Source: Ursus arctos
Taxonomy: Eukaryota; Chordata; Mammalia; Carnivora; Ursidae
Reading direction: 5' to 3'
Length of the DNA: 64,000 nt
Assembly: GCF_023065955.2 (NCBI RefSeq)
Contig: NW_026622952.1
Coordinates: 32,598,313-32,662,312 of the forward strand
The position numbers were made by a program, and so were the translations under genes. This document shows, in pieces, positions 1 to 11,283 of this stretch. Under the pieces are notes generated by a model, which worked only from the letters and a program-made list of their open reading frames with translations, did not search any database and was not told the origin of the DNA. How positions within the stretch are numbered: position 1 is the stretch's first letter; the number at the start of each line of letters is the position of its first letter.

Positions 1-1929
1 GCACACTGAAGTTTCCTCCTGCTATATGTAAAAGTACAAATAAAAAATAGCATTAAATGCTTTTAGAAAAAATAATAGGCACTGGATAAGTATTTTGAGA
101 TCAAATGTACAGCTGTTGGATGTTTTTCTGGTATAAATTAAAAACAAAAACAGAACAGAGGTAAGTAATCTGTATAGCTAGAGAAATTGAGTAAGGGAAA
201 CCCAGAAAATGAAAAGCATCAGGAAATGGCCCTTATTGTGTGATTTTTATGGTTATTGACAGTGATTTTATCTGAATTACCCATTTTTTTAAGGTGGTTC
301 CAGTGCAGAGATTATCAAATGGACTTTATTCAATGTGACTATGGTTTTAAGATATCTTGTTTTTCTTACATTTTTTTACTTACAGTTATGCTCAGGGAAT
401 ATATATTTTACCAGGGTATGTGTTTGAGGAAAAGCAGCAAACAGTGTAGTCACAGTAAGATATGCATAATGGGCAGGAGCATGACCGAGCCTGGAAATGT
501 GTTCCTGCCCACTGCTTTATATCGTTTTCCATCCAATCCGTGCCTCAGCAAAATGACCAATTATTATCTGACTTAGATGTGTTCAGGTTGGGCATAGTTG
601 TTGAAGCATGTTATAGAGTAAATGTTGTACATTAAAATGTTAAGGGTGTACAATTGTGTCATTAGTACAACTGATAATCTTACAACAACACAGTGAAAGG
701 GTCAAAGTTATCCTTACATCCTTCATAATCTACCTCTTCATCTTGGACACAAGAATAATAGGTACCTACAGATACCATGTGGTCGATTATTTGAATTTTC
801 CTGGTTGCGATCTGCCCACATAATTTTTCTAGGTTTGTAAATTTGGGTGTTAGAAGGATGTCAGGACAATAGAGGGAAGAGTTAAGTCAGTGCCCAGAAT
901 TATAGCCTTGGTCAAGTTTCAGGTCCACTGAACAGGTAATGGCATGCAAGCATCATAGTGTCCTCTTCCTGGTTAGAACATATCACAAGCTTCTGCTTCA
1001 TCTACCCTAGGATGCCTCCAACTATCAAACTGACAGTTACTTTAATCAGAGAAGGCAGCTAATTGGAATAAAATGGATTGAAAGTGAGAATGAAATTTTA
1101 CACAAAAAATGAATGTAAATAAGTAAATGGACATGTGGCTAAGAGGAAAGTAAGTTTGTCTTCCCCCATTGTATGTCATGGCCCATTAGGGTCATTGTTC
1201 TCCAGACCCTGGAACACATTTCCGTCCTCAGAGCCTGGCCAGACTGTGGCACAGAAGCAGGAAGATGGTAAAGCACTTTTCATGTGCTTTGCCTACAAAT
1301 TCTTAGAGAAGTGCATTGAGCAGAGAAGTGAAAACCCTCTCTCTACTGTATGGAAACTGATTTCTGGCTAATACCTATTGACCTCCACTGTCTCTTGTTA
1401 CCATTTATAGACACTCCTTTGGAAGCCACAATTTAAAATAGTGCAAAACCAACAGGCACAGAAGTGATGAGGGCTTGTTTCGCCCTGAGATGTGAAATTA
1501 CTAATAAGAAAGAACAAATACTGCAATAACCAAGAGAGCCAGGTTCTCTGAGAAATGTAGGGCTTCATACAGGATTCTTTCTGACAAGGGAAGGATGGCT
1601 GACTTTAACTTATTCAGCAATAAATTCCGCTAAGGTTGGTCATCTGACCAGAGAGCAGGAACAAGAGATTCCTCCTTAGTCCAGCAGAGCCAAACCCGGT
1701 AAATGATCGATAGAGAGCCTTCCAGGTTAATGTTTGAAAAGAGGTTTTTACCAGTCATGGAAGGGCTCTACGAACAGAATCCACCCAAACCAGTTATGGG
1801 TAAACCATGTCCCCAGCTACAGCTTTCCCATTCTAAGTTGACTAAGATGGGAACGCACAGGATACGGTGACTGTAGTAGATTCTGCACACAGAACACTTG
1901 GCTCAGGATATGTAGGAAAATGACGTTTT
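1..1929. other. Unique intergenic or intronic sequence, nothing recognised
   Basis: No repeat family, RNA gene or coding pattern was recognised here. Open frames are short (106 codons at most, at 256-576) and carry no known domain, signal peptide or start context that would support them. The composition is AT-rich, as expected for carnivore gene-poor DNA. A strong donor-like AGAG/GTAAGT occurs at about 157-166, but no matching acceptor with an open frame precedes it. Confidence 0.6.
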
Positions 1930-1945
1930 ATAGAAACTATTTATT

Positions 1946-2123
1946 TGTTTGTTTTATTTGAGAGAAAGAGAGCAAGTGCCCATGAGTGGTGGGGGAGGGG
2001 CAGAGGGAGAAGCAGACTCCCCACTGAGCAGGGAGCCTGGATGTGCGGCTCAATCCCGGGACTCTGGGATCCTGAACTAAGCCAAAGGCAGGTGCTTAAC
2101 CTGCTGAGCCACCCAGGCGCCCC
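1946..2123 (-). mobile_element. CAN-SINE (SINEC), minus strand
   Basis: tRNA-Lys-derived carnivore SINE read on the minus strand. The plus strand starts with the T-rich tail and purine (gagaga) tract and ends with ctgagccacccaggcgcccc, the complement of the tRNA-derived head. It is flanked by an imperfect target-site duplication, tagaaactatttatt (about 1931-1945) and tatggaaactatttatt (2124-2140), which confirms retrotransposition. Being non-autonomous, it would have depended on L1 machinery. Confidence 0.93.
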
Positions 2124-2140
2124 TATGGAAACTATTTATT

Positions 2141-2819
2141 GTAAATAAAGTGAAGAAGCAATTGTGATTTATTTTTTAGCTTATTATTTCTTTTTTGTAA
2201 ATCAAATTAATGTCTTCACCTATGTACAAATACTGTAACATAGAAGAACAGGGAAAACAAAGGAATTGGTGTTCCTATCCACCTTCCCAGAGGTAAATTA
2301 AGTTTTTCTGTGTTTACTTATTTCTAGAATTTCATGAGTTTAGAAATTATTCTTAAGCTCCTGTTTCCTGACTTCAATTTCAGACAGCTATCTATTGATT
2401 CTCAGTTATGTAATATTAATGCCCTTGGCCTTTTCTCCATCTTTTATCTTCCTAGTCTTTGACTTTTTGTTACTTTTACAAGTTTATTCAATGTACATTG
2501 TCTTGCAATACATTCTACCTATTAGATGTACACTCTGTTTATACATATGTTTGTGTGTGTTCATGATGATATGTGTTTATAAGGGTGCATAGCCTCTAAG
2601 TCAACAACATATTATGTTGTTAAGAGTGTATTAATAGTTTTCAGTATTATGCTAACTTTTATGTTAGGATTGCCTTTCCTTTCTGTTCTAATGTCAGGAT
2701 GCCTTTTAGAGTTTATCTGTGCTTCAACTCATGCACATTTCTGTTTGTTTCATATTTCACTTATGATCTTCTTGTACCATTTTTTCCCCTTACGGTCTAA
2801 TTGCCAGTAAGTGCAATAT
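2141..2819. other. Unique AT-rich sequence with a small palindrome
   Basis: No gene or known repeat was recognised. A 19-bp perfect palindrome with a one-base centre, aacaacata-t-tatgttgtt, lies at 2603-2621. It is short enough to be chance in AT-rich DNA. Confidence 0.5.
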
Positions 2820-3370
2820 ACAAAAGTACGATTCAGGTAATGGTTTCTACTATAAAGAAAATAGAACACAGTTAGATGAAAATCTGTGACTGGTAGAAGG
2901 GCTCTGTTAGATGGGGTCATCAGGGAAGGTCCATTAAGTAGGTGGCATACTGGTTAAGACATGAGAGGTCAGAAGCCAACCATGACAAGGTCTAGGGGAA
3001 GACTCTTCCAGGTTGAGGAAGCAGTGAGACAGGTCAGATGGGGAAGGTAAGAAAGAAGAAAGATGGTGTATGTTTTTGCTTGAGTAATTGGGCTAGAGCA
3101 TTTTCGGATATGGGGAAGACTTAGGGCGAGCAGGTTTGGGGTATGGGTACAGTGAGAGACATGTGAAAATTGACACAAACTTAGATATCAAGTGGAAATC
3201 CATTGTAGGCTGTTAGATACCTGAGTCTGTGTTTCAGAGGTGGGGTCAAAAGTGAACATTCCCAGTTGGAAATTTTGATGTTACTTGATGCCATGGCACT
3301 GAATGAGATTAAGGTAGGCCATCAAGAAAGAACAGAAGGATCTAGGACTAAGCCTGAAGAAGTATGATAT
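2820..3370 (-). mobile_element. L2 LINE remnant, minus strand
   Basis: Old L2 (CR1-clade LINE) in reverse orientation. The stretch gggtcatcagggaagg near 2915, the 'gggaagactcttccagg' block near 2998, and the 'atatcaagtggaaat ... tacctgagtctg' block from 3184 follow the reverse-complement L2 order (3' UTR into ORF2) that I recall. The copy is collapsed by deletions and highly diverged. No open reading frame survives. It matches a mammal-wide fossil repeat, so it predates carnivores. Confidence 0.65.
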
Positions 3371-4530
3371 TTCAAGGTAAAGCTGAGAAACATGACTCTG
3401 CCAGCAAAGAATGGGCAGTGAGAATTTCAGAAGTCCTGTTTATTCTGTGAAGTAGCCATTCAGTGTCTCTTTCTTTATCTTGGTCCTCTTTTTCCTGCTG
3501 CTGGTTGTCCACATGTCTGGCAATCCTTGGTTGTGTTTTCAGTATTTGAGACAAAAGAACCAGGTAACTATGTGGATTTCTTCTAATGCTGTAGAAAGAG
3601 ATCTCTTATCCACTGGAGGGCATGAGGGGGATCGTTGAAGTGAAATATCTGGAGAATCATTTATGTTAGAATGGATTTAAAGTTTTATTTTCATATTTAA
3701 GGGTTGTGAACTACTAGTATATTCAGGAATTTAGAGTAATTTTTATTTCATTCTAGTTGTTAGGCTTGTCTGACTTACACACCATTGCTCCAAAATTTAC
3801 GTTGCATCTCTACAAATCATGCAAAGTTGGAATTTCGAAATAGCTTCAGCTAGAAACATGTATTGATGGGGAAATAAGAACTTAATTTTATCTATTGTCT
3901 ATAAACATTCTGACCAAAATAACTAATTTAGAAAAAGTCATAAATTGAGTGAATCAGTAAATAAAACATCATAGTTGCAGCTGATTTCATTTGCCGATAT
4001 TTTTACGCTCTTACTGATAAAGATGCAATTTAAATGATTTAAGCATTTTGCTTTGATTCTGAAGGTAAAGCAAAAAACACAAATGTGAAGAATATCAAGT
4101 AGAGAGAATTGACTTACTGCTGTCAAGTTGCTCTATTTTCTTATCAATAGATTGTCATTTTGTGGAAAAACTCATGTGTGTTTAAAACAGAATGACAGAA
4201 TGTACAACAGGGATTTTAAAAACAGTCAATCTGAATGTATTCCATTAGTGCTATTCTTGATAGAAACATACATTCCACTGTGGATCTTGCTCATTGGTTT
4301 TATTTTGCCATCTTAAAATTTCTGCTTTGTCAAAGTCTACTATTTCCTTCATTCTTTTTCTTTAAAAACTTCTCAAAAAACCCACCCTCAAAAATAAGGC
4401 CATATGTCATTAGTTGCCAAAATTATAAACTAAGATGATTATAGATTTCAAATGTATTTTAAATTTGCATCAGTGTGTTATTAACAAAGCTTATTTTCAA
4501 AATGAGAGCCCTAAAGAATCATTTCAGCAA
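3371..4530. other. Unique sequence, nothing recognised
   Basis: No gene, RNA or repeat family was recognised. Open frames of up to 67 codons on both strands look random and overlap each other. Confidence 0.5.
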
Positions 4531-4702
4531 ACAGGTTAAGCGTCTGTCTTTGGCTCAGGTCATGATCTTGGGGTCCTGGGATCAAATTCCTCATTGGGTT
4601 CCCTGCTTAGTGGGTATACTGCTTCTCCCTCTCCCTCTGCCACTACCCCCTGCTTATTCTCTCTCTCTCCATCAAATAAATAAATAAAATATTTTTTAAA
4701 AT
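4531..4702 (+). mobile_element. CAN-SINE, plus strand, 5' truncated/diverged
   Basis: The body reads acaggttaagcgtctgtctt, tggctcaggtcatgatcttg, then a CT-rich tract and a caaataaataaataaaat tail, the usual SINEC order. The first part of the tRNA-like head is lost or too diverged to see, and internal substitutions suggest an older copy. Confidence 0.85.
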
Positions 4703-4816
4703 GGATGAGAAACAAAGAAGCATTTTTTTTTTCTTATAAACTCGCATCCTTCTAGTCTCAAGTTTCAGTGTTCTTTTCATTTTAGATGCTCAATTTTAAG
4801 ATTTACTATTATGGTT

Positions 4817-4890
4817 TCTTTTCTCTTTTCTTTTCTTTTCTTTTCTTTTCTTTTCTTTTCTTTTCTTTTCTTTTCTTTTCTTTCTTTCTT
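4817..4890. repeat. (CTTTT)n pentanucleotide microsatellite
   Basis: About 14 near-perfect tandem CTTTT units, with a few CTTT units at the right edge. It is pure enough to be length-polymorphic. On the complementary strand it is an AAAAG tract. No adjacent retroelement body was recognised that would explain it as a tail. Confidence 0.95.
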
Positions 4891-5118
4891 CCTGGTAACA
4901 TGCCTTCCAGCTTTACCAAAGTCATATATGACCCACACAAACAAAAGTGACTGTTTATGGATGTCTCATTTTTTGAAATGTTTTTACGAGGACTCGCTGT
5001 TACAATTTATACCACCTAAAAAACTCTGTGATATTCTTTGGCTCTGGATTAATCAACTTCTCATGATCATCTTACTTTTGCATTATCTGTTTGACCAGGC
5101 TTAAAAATAAAAATAAGC

Positions 5119-5141
5119 AAAAAAAAAAAAAAAAAAAAAAA
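5119..5141. repeat. Poly-A run (about 23 A)
   Basis: Homopolymer run following aaaaataaaaataagc. It may be the tail of a small plus-strand retro-insertion, but no body was recognised upstream. Confidence 0.8.
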
Positions 5142-5429
5142 CCTGTGTCAAAGATAGCACATGGGTAGCCCTTAGTTCAAATCAATTATGCGATGTTTTA
5201 TTGGCACATAAAATTCCTTCTAAAATGTTGATTCAACATTACATAAAAATCTAGAGTCTATCTTCTTTAAACAAAAACAAAAAACCTAAAACCAAACAAA
5301 CAAAGGAACTGTGCACATCATGTTTATATGGCAAAAAATCTTTAGAGACTGAGCAGTGGCAGCCACCTCCTAATCTACAGTCCAACATAATTTCCACAAT
5401 TCTTAAAATATATGCAACGCTTAACTCAC

Positions 5430-5502
5430 CTCGGCTATCAGCCTGGCCTTTCTAGGATAAATCTGCCATCCTTCTAATTGGTCCTCCTCGTGGTTCAGAG
5501 AC
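5430..5502 (-). other. Candidate coding exon (73 bp), unidentified gene, minus strand
   Basis: On the minus strand, a strong acceptor (acttctttatccacag, AG at 5503-5504) precedes 73 bases that end in GAG followed by gtgagt, a consensus donor (GT at 5428-5429). One frame is open throughout: one base completing a codon, then 24 codons starting SLNHEEDQLEGW and ending PRKARLIAE. The other two frames have stops. A plausible branch point (ctgataac) lies about 20 bases upstream of the acceptor. The peptide is acidic, then basic, and looks protein-like, but I do not recognise the gene and see no partner exon in the window. A 24-codon open frame is not rare by chance, so this could be a pseudo-exon. 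Confidence 0.35.
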
Positions 5503-5657
5503 CTGTGGATAAAGAAGTCATGTTATCAGTTCCTCTTCACTACGAATATGCAGAGATGAAGCAGAAAGAACAGGGAAAACATTCTCCCCTATAAAAGGCA
5601 GGAAGGGGAGACACACTGGTCACTGGTCCCAGGCAATGACCAAAGCCTCCTGGTTTG

Positions 5658-5703
5658 TCAAGGAGGGGGACTTCTACCTACCCCCAGGGTAGAAGTTCCT
5701 TGA
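5658..5703. other. Imperfect hairpin
   Basis: The two arms tcaagga-acttctacc and ggtagaagt-tccttga form 16 base pairs with a 5-nt G bulge (5665-5669) and a 9-nt loop (5679-5687). It is shorter than a normal pre-miRNA stem. No promoter or conserved mature sequence is visible, so a function is not claimed. Confidence 0.5.
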
Positions 5704-5872
5704 CTAGACACAAGTTCAGCATTCTGAGAGGAATTACCCTGTTCACTAGCCTTGGGGTGTGTGTTTCTTGTTCTTATTGTCTTATTGACATATCTCAGCT
5801 TTCATAGTCTCTTCTTCATGCCTGAAGGCCTGCAAATGGGATGAAAATTCAAAACGTCAAAGGCTGTTTTCA

Positions 5873-5910
5873 CTCAGGTTTGGGGTTTCTTTGGTAATGC
5901 CAAACCTGAG
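5873..5910. other. Perfect 11-bp inverted repeat
   Basis: ctcaggtttgg (5873-5883) and ccaaacctgag (5900-5910) are exact reverse complements separated by 16 bases. It could be a remnant of a transposon end or chance. It has no rho-independent-terminator meaning in a mammalian genome. Confidence 0.55.
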
Positions 5911-7420
5911 AGACCTAGTAGACTGCTCTATTTGCTTCCAGTAAGTTCTATGTATCAATAACAAACCCAAAGTTCTTTCTCAGACATAATTCTCATGACT
6001 CTTTTTTTTTTTTTTTTTTTTTTGGCACATCCTCCTCAATCATTTGGTAGCCAACCTGAGGCCATTGGAGATTAGCCACTAGCAGTGGATGGGAAGGGGC
6101 CACACCCTTACTCTGGTTTAAGTCCCAGTCATTGTTCTCAATGGGGTTTGTCTTTGAAAGCCTCTTTCATCCTTACCTTTCACCACTTGGTATCTAAAAC
6201 AATGGGCTTTTTAAATTCTTAAAGCTACCATAGATCTAGACTTTCTCACATCCCTCACCTTTCTGCTTAGACTCCATGCCTTAACTCTGCATTTCTTGTA
6301 ATACTCAGCTAAAAACAAAGTAATGTCAGCGCATGCCACCACTCTTTTTTCCGTCCATTTCACCTGCTGCCACCTTTAATACGCCTTCCTAGTTACCACA
6401 GACCACAGACTCATCATTCTTGCCACTCTGCAACAGGACTGTGTCTCTCCCAACTTCTTGCAGCTCAGCCATGGCCAACATTTGGCTTTCCAAGGTTTCC
6501 TGCTTACTACTTCATTAAGCCACAAGCAGGCAGTGAGGAGAAACACCGATTTTTTTTTTTTTTTTTTTTTTTTTTAATGGGACAGATCCTTAGGTGCTTC
6601 CATTCACAATCTGTTACTACCCCTACTGCAAAGGAAAAAGAAAAATTCAGTTTATGCTGTGTGTTCAGGAAGAAGTCGTAACAGGTTTGGTGAGCAGTTA
6701 GCAGTTTTCTTCCACAAACACTGAATGCCAAGTGCTCAAATCACTGTTTGAGGGAAAAACAGTAGCTAGGTGATTTCAGTAACAGTACTGATTGAATTTC
6801 TTCATGTTTATATATATCTCGAGTAAATAACACTGTGCGCCCCGGTAATGTGCTCAAATAGTCGTTCTGTATTCACCTGCTTCATGAGACTCCATAGCTT
6901 GGTCTTTATGTTTTGGTCTTACTCTCTTGTTATCTTGGTTTGAAAGCATCCTTTGACAGGGAGCAAGCAGTGATACTAGATGTAGCTACTTTATTTAGGC
7001 ACTGCATAGGATAGGCTCCCCCTTACATCGGTAGTACAGAATCCATGACCTACAGAGGTGGAAAACAGCGGAGTGGACTGACAAGTTGGACTCAAAACAC
7101 ACTTTACATTTATATGAAATATGTAAACATTATGTTAGAACGTGGAGAGTTTTTAGTAGTTTGAGGACACTTCTTGTTTTAGAGCAAACATTCAGATTTA
7201 AAGCTTAAAGCGTTTCCTGTTTTTAAGTTAATTTTATACCACCACTGTACTATTTGGTTAAGAGCCGTGATTTTCAGTGTTCTCCTTGATTTAACGTGGT
7301 CTTTGTGATTTTTACCTTTTCTGAGTACATGATCTACATTTGTTTGGTAAAGAGGGAAGCTTTGAAAGGTGCAGAAACATGTGATTTTTAAGAAGCAAAT
7401 GGGTTCATTAGAAAATTACA

Positions 7421-7469
7421 AAGGGAAAGAAGAAGGAAGAAAGGAGAAGGGAAAGAAGGAAGGAGAGAA
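7421..7469. repeat. Polypurine tract (GA-rich, about 49 bp)
   Basis: Uninterrupted purine run of gaaggaaga-like units on the plus strand. Such tracts can form triplex (H-DNA) structures and are usually decayed microsatellites. Confidence 0.85.
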
Positions 7470-9749
7470 TTTGTTACTTTAGGCATAAGCATGCTTTATG
7501 AATGGGAAGAGAGCCAACTGAGAGAAGCATCTTGGGTTTCCTTCCTTCGCCACTTGCCTTGTAGCTTTTAGCCATAATCACTGGGATATTGATGCAAAAT
7601 AGACATGCTGAGAGGACATCTACCTTGTTGAAGGTCAAGCAGATTCTTACTTTGTTCCAAATCTCATGGTTCCTCTAAAAAAGTGATATCTGTTTTTAAA
7701 AGAAGGGACAAAAGCACCAGCTCATATTTAGAGAAATAATGGTATTTGTTTTTGCTTTGTGTTTAGAAATGAATACCTATTCCTATATTTAAGTATTTCA
7801 TAATTTGTTTTCTTTCACTGAATAATGTTGAGATTTGGCTCAAGCTTCAGAAAAGAAATTACACAATGAAACAAATGTTGCTTGAGGGAAAATTCCTGCT
7901 GCCCAGGAGTGAACCCTTGACTCTAGCTGTAGCTCAGACAGGCAGTGAGAATGCTCCTTGGCAAGAAGGAAGCTCGAGGAACAAAGCTCCCGTTTGAATG
8001 TTCCAAGGATGCTCTCATGATAAGGCAGTCTGGGTGTGGTTGGCAGTGAACAAGAGTGCAACTGAGCATCTCGGGATGCCAGCACAGTGTGACCATCTCT
8101 CCTCTTCTGCTCCGTGAAGATGTGCTAAATTGGACTTGTCGGAGGTTACAGGGGATCCTGCATTCGGGTTTGATGTTTCTTGAGCTCTTCTCCCCATACA
8201 GCTTGTAACATATTTTGTGCATCTGGTCCCCAAAGCCACTATCACGGCAGTACCATTGATCCGTGACAGAGCCCTATGGGGGCAACACATCCCTAGCCCA
8301 TTCAGCAAAGGTTTGAAAGGCCGGTGGAAAATTCCCACCTCAGGAGGACCCTGCCAATGTCTGCCCGTGTGAGTGGACAAGGTGAAGGTTCATCAGGTGT
8401 GTTGTTTTTAGTTTCTGCATCCTGCAGTTTGCATGAAGACCCAGTAACAACAGAGATGGCAGCTTCCCTTTGCCTGTGTGCCCCGTCTACCTGGACACCG
8501 TGTCTAATCAACTTCAGAGCTCAGTGTGGAGCTTGACTGCCTGCAAGGACTCCCTCACCATGGTGTGCCTGTACCCGGACTCCAGCTGGCTGCAGTGACT
8601 CCCAGGCCTGTCCCCGCAGGTGCTCAGTTCCAGCCTAGAAGTGACAGAACAGAAGGTCCTCCTGATTCACAGAACCGACTCCCGTCAAGGATACATCACC
8701 ATTATTTCAATTATGGGTCTCCAGTACTCCCTCCACACATCCCTCCAATGGAGTAACAACTATAGACCATTAACTGTGTGTGCACCTTATTATAGAATTA
8801 AACAGTTGATTCTTAAGGATCTGATAATAAAATATCTTATTTCACCTGTGTGATAGCCTATATGCCATCTTAATTTTAGTAGAAAGTATGTGCGGTACTT
8901 CGTGATACTTGAGAGTCTGGAACATACAGTAACATACAACTAATATGCTGATGCGGCCATGTTAAATGATTGACATAGAGGCAAAATTAAAGAAAATGAT
9001 TGATAATTAGTATGTGAAGTTTGTTAATCCTCTTGCATAAATAAAACAATCATGAGGAATATATACCTTAAACTGACCCTCGAATTTGTCACTTGCAGAA
9101 GACGAGTATTTGTTAAGATCAATGCAGGGGCAGTGCTGCCAGTGACAGGAACCAAAATTTCACATTCCTATTTGTCACGGCAGCGTAATTCCCTTTAAGA
9201 ATAGATAAGTAGCACATTGTATCTGAGCAACTAGGTGGCACTGGCGCGTTATCCTTTCATTCCTAGAAAAGTGAATTCAGAAATCATCTTCTGTATTCCA
9301 GTTCAGCGGTCTAACATGCATATGATACTCAGCTGCACAGTTCGGCAGTAATTTACAAGAGGCTCATGAGTGAATGGTGGAAGTGCTGTCAATCTTTAGA
9401 AAGCACTAACTACTCTCTAGCCTTCCATTGGCATGTCATGGATTCCGACCTTGAATTCACTTTTATATTTTCTTAACTTTCTAGAAAAGCTAACGTTCTT
9501 CAAAGGGATGGCAGGATTCCCAATTAAAAGACAAAGGTTGTCTTTGGAAATAATGGGCCTTCCAGATCCCAGAATATTAAAAAGAGATCATTCGAGGCAA
9601 TTTTGTTACTATCAGAGGGGGTGAAAGTGAAAATTTCACAGCATACAACCAAAGGGTACATTTAAATGCTTAGATTCTACTTAAGGCAATAATGAAGTTT
9701 TAAAGACAGACATGCAAAAATTAATTAACAACATGAGAAACTTGTGTTA
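7470..9749. other. Unique sequence; a GC-richer block at 7850-8860 is unexplained
   Basis: No known repeat or gene was recognised. The block at about 7850-8860 is clearly richer in G and C than its surroundings and contains overlapping open frames on both strands (up to 121 codons on minus at 8015-8380). No domain or splice-framed exon is visible. The block ends near a tandem of aataaaa-type signals around 8826. It might be an unrecognised LTR or a decayed retrocopy. 8870-9749 is ordinary AT-rich DNA. Confidence 0.4.
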
Positions 9750-10140
9750 AGTCTTAAGCTGTCAGGCACTGATCTAAGTGCTTTGTGTGTATTTACTGGC
9801 TTATTCTCCTCAACAGCTTTTGGGGCTTTTTGTTTGTTTTTTTAAAGATTTTATTTATTTATTTGACAGAGAGAGAGAGACAGCCAGCAAGAGAGGGAAC
9901 ACAAGCAGGGGGAGTGGGAGAGGCTGAAGCAGGCTCCTAGCAGAGGAGCCTGATGCAGGCAGGGCTCGATCCCAGAACCCTGGGATCATGCCCTGAGCCA
10001 AGGGCATATGCTTAACGACTGAGCCACCCAGGTGCCCCCACACTGACTCACACCCTTTTGTGGAGGCAGTTCCTGGGACATGAGAGGGTACTGATTTCCT
10101 CAAGACATGCAGTTACGGTGCTGGAACACAGTTTCAAATA
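9750..10140 (-). mobile_element. MIR SINE, minus strand, split by a younger CAN-SINE
   Basis: The left part (9750-9829) reads gctgtcaggcactgatctaa gtgctttgtg, the reverse-complement MIR core. The right part (10040-10140), with ttcctcaagacatgcagtta and 'ggtgctggaacacagtttcaaat', continues the same MIR in order (tcacacagct ... ggattcgaac block, degenerate). The CAN-SINE between them accounts for the gap. MIR is a mammal-wide tRNA-derived fossil SINE. Confidence 0.7.
9838..10038 (-). mobile_element. CAN-SINE, minus strand, inserted in a MIR
   Basis: Full SINEC copy: aagattttatttatttattt, gacagagagagagagacagc, 'aacacaagcagggggagtgggagagg', then ctgggatcatgccctgagcc and gagccacccaggtgcccc. It belongs to the gacagccag-type subfamily, as do those at 15692, 30376 and 41905. 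Target duplications are not clear. Confidence 0.95.
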
Positions 10141-10595
10141 CAAGGAGAATTTTCTCTGTTAATCACTATGCTAAATTCCTTCTAAAGGAGACTTTATAAA
10201 CACTAAATTTCTGAATATGATACGTAGGTTTCAAGTACAAAATTAGACTAGAAAGGGAAATTAGAAGAATAGGGCATGTATTTTCTATCAACATGATAGC
10301 TATAGGATCAATAACTTTAAATCATATAGAATTAAACTTCACTTGTGTATAATTTAAATAGGTTAGCATGAGACACATCAAGAAGTATATCATGGCACAT
10401 TTGAACTGGCTTATTTAAAAATCTGAATACTTAGGGGAAACTAGCAGTCATGTCCCCAGATAATGATGTAGAAATGCATTTCTTTGAATTTTTAGTCTCC
10501 TTCATTTTCATCAGTAGGATCCTTAACAAATACTCTTTTATATATTAAACAGCTTTTCTTAAAAGATAAGTGCAGACATTTAGGAATGATTTCAA

Positions 10596-10668
10596 CATCC
10601 CATGGACGTTTGTGGAGCACTTACAATAAGCCAGGAGCTACACCGTGGCAAGCGTCAGAGGTGAAAAG
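10596..10668 (-). mobile_element. L2 3' end stub, minus strand
   Basis: The stretch tttgtggagcacttacaata agccaggagctacaccgtgg resembles the L2 reverse-complement 'attgagcacctactatgtgccaggcactgt' end. It is cut off at the right by an LTR. Low length makes MIR a possible alternative. Confidence 0.5.
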
Positions 10669-10676
10669 AACATGAC

Positions 10677-11283
10677 TGTATTTATTTTCTGTTGCTGCAT
10701 AACAAAGTACCACACATTTAATGGCTTAAAACAGTACCTATGTGTTAGCTCACTGTTCTGTAGGTCCGTAATGCAGAATCCTGGGTCCTGTGCATAGGGT
10801 CTCATAAGCCGAAATCAAGATTTTAACTAGTGTGGGTTCTTATCTGACCTCTGAAGAAGAATCATTCAATCAGGTTGCCTACAGAATCCAATTCTTTGTG
10901 GTTGTAAGACTGAGGTCTCCATTTTCTTGCTGGCTGTTGATTAGGGGTTGTGACCAGCTTCTACAGGCTGCCCACATTCTTGGCTGGTAGCCCCCTTCAT
11001 CTTTAATCTTGCCTCCATCTTCAAAGCCAGCAATGATGTGTCGAATCTTTCTCATTCTTTGAATCTCCCTGAATTTCCATTGTACCTTCCTCATCTACGT
11101 TTTAAAGGACATACGTGATTAACCACAGTGTGGCTAATTTAATTTCCACATTTTAAAGTCAACTGACCAAGGACTTTAGCTACAACTTCAAAATCCCTGT
11201 GGTATCTAGATTAGAGCCTGACTGACTAAGCAGAAGGCACAAATCTTAGGGAGTCATCCTTAGAATTCTGCCTGCCAAGTGGC
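10677..11283 (-). mobile_element. MLT1-type solitary LTR (ERVL-MaLR), minus strand
   Basis: The plus strand begins tttctgttgctgcataacaa agtaccacac..atttaatggcttaaaac, the reverse complement of the MLT1 3' end. It continues with the tgaggtctccattttcttgc tggctgt block and ends in cttagaattctgcctgcca, the complement of the LTR start TG(G)CAGGCAGAATTCTAAG. About 600 bp, non-coding and diverged. No internal retroviral sequence is attached, so it is a solitary LTR of an old mammalian family. Confidence 0.8.

Larger units (their letters stand above)
5142..7420. other. Mostly unique sequence with two poly-T runs; origin unknown
   Basis: Poly-T runs lie at 6002-6023 and 6550-6575. A poly-T run often marks the tail of a minus-strand retroelement, but I do not recognise the C-rich sequence between or after them (6024-6549, 6576-7400) as any family. 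The segment also holds a candidate exon and two hairpins listed separately. The sequence at 6840-7350 reads like non-repetitive DNA or a 3' UTR, but no signal settles it. Confidence 0.4.

Noticed and set aside
5590..5596. TATA-box-like tataaaa (ccctataaaaggcagg)
   Set aside because: A single motif with no transcription start, CpG island or gene downstream is not evidence of a promoter.
8015..8380. 121-codon minus-strand open frame
   Set aside because: Other frames on both strands are open in the same place because the block is GC-richer. No motif or splice structure supports a gene.
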